Positions 48,276-48,359 of a DNA stretch of 48,359 nt are shown piece by piece. Under the pieces are notes generated by a model. That model did no database searches and was not told the origin of the DNA. It was given only the letters and a program-made list of their open reading frames with translations. The stretch's first letter is position 1. The number at the start of each line of letters is the position of its first letter. The DNA is taken from positions 1 to 48,359 of the forward strand of contig NZ_NFLL01000019.1 of assembly GCF_002160895.1 (NCBI RefSeq). Direction: 5' to 3'. This stretch comes from Faecalibacterium sp. An122 (GTDB lineage Bacteria > Bacillota > Clostridia > Oscillospirales > Ruminococcaceae). The position numbers and the translations under genes were made by a program.

Positions 48276-48359
48276 AATGAATTTTTCCTCCTTAATGGTG
48301 TAAAAAGATAGAGACCCAAAACAGGTTCAAAGGAAGGTCCTTTCCTTTGTGTGCCTATA

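Overview
The window looks like a chromosome segment of a GC-rich gut Firmicute of the Oscillospiraceae (Faecalibacterium / Gemmiger / Subdoligranulum type). This is inferred from gene content and style: sigma-A promoters with 17-bp spacers, AGGAGG ribosome-binding sites, a T-box in front of trpS, a fused HisZ-HisG in a complete his operon, DUF3048 lipoproteins, and high GC with long spurious antisense frames. No species marker is present.

Bases 1-18850 hold two related integrative mobilizable elements side by side at the 3' end of one tRNA-Lys(TTT) gene. Element 1 (from beyond the left edge to about 4344) shows the end of a MobP-like relaxase, a P4-type helicase, an excisionase and a tyrosine integrase. 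It ends in a 47-bp copy of the tRNA 3' half. Element 2 (about 4345-18772, 14.4 kb) lies between that copy and the intact tRNA. From left to right it carries integrase arm sites; a leftward defence operon (hsdR, a PD-(D/E)XK-like gene, hsdM, hsdS, an FRG-domain gene); a pMV158-like oriT; an XRE regulator facing a CHC2 primase and P4 helicase; a 0.9-kb non-coding block with ten 27-bp palindromes; a MobV relaxase; and the excisionase and integrase. The two integrases are both 461 residues and colinear, but the two relaxases belong to different families.

Bases 18850-31000 are ordinary chromosome: two DUF3048 proteins, a histidine phosphatase, an XRE regulator, an AbrB-like regulator coupled to an alpha/beta hydrolase, trpS with its T-box leader, a PRTase, three related lipoproteins, a candidate structured small RNA of about 160 nt with its own promoter and terminator, and a MATE transporter.

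Bases 31000-39400 are one leftward histidine operon covering every step: hisZG fusion, hisD, hisC, hisB, hisH, hisA, hisF, hisIE and a PHP-type histidinol phosphatase. A strong promoter overlaps a palindrome upstream. Many of the junctions are 4-base stop/start overlaps.

Bases 39400-48359 hold a small membrane-anchored protein, two COG0523/CobW-type GTPases (one fused to a DUF1980-like domain, one with a linker of about 50 histidines), an M24 aminopeptidase P, a family-2 glycosyltransferase, a LytTR protein with a degenerate receiver, a HAD phosphatase and a fourth small lipoprotein followed by a cluster of hairpins.

The most interesting parts are the palindrome array and oriT of element 2, its five-gene defence operon, the evidence for two successive integrations at one tRNA, and the unassigned small RNA near 29.2 kb.
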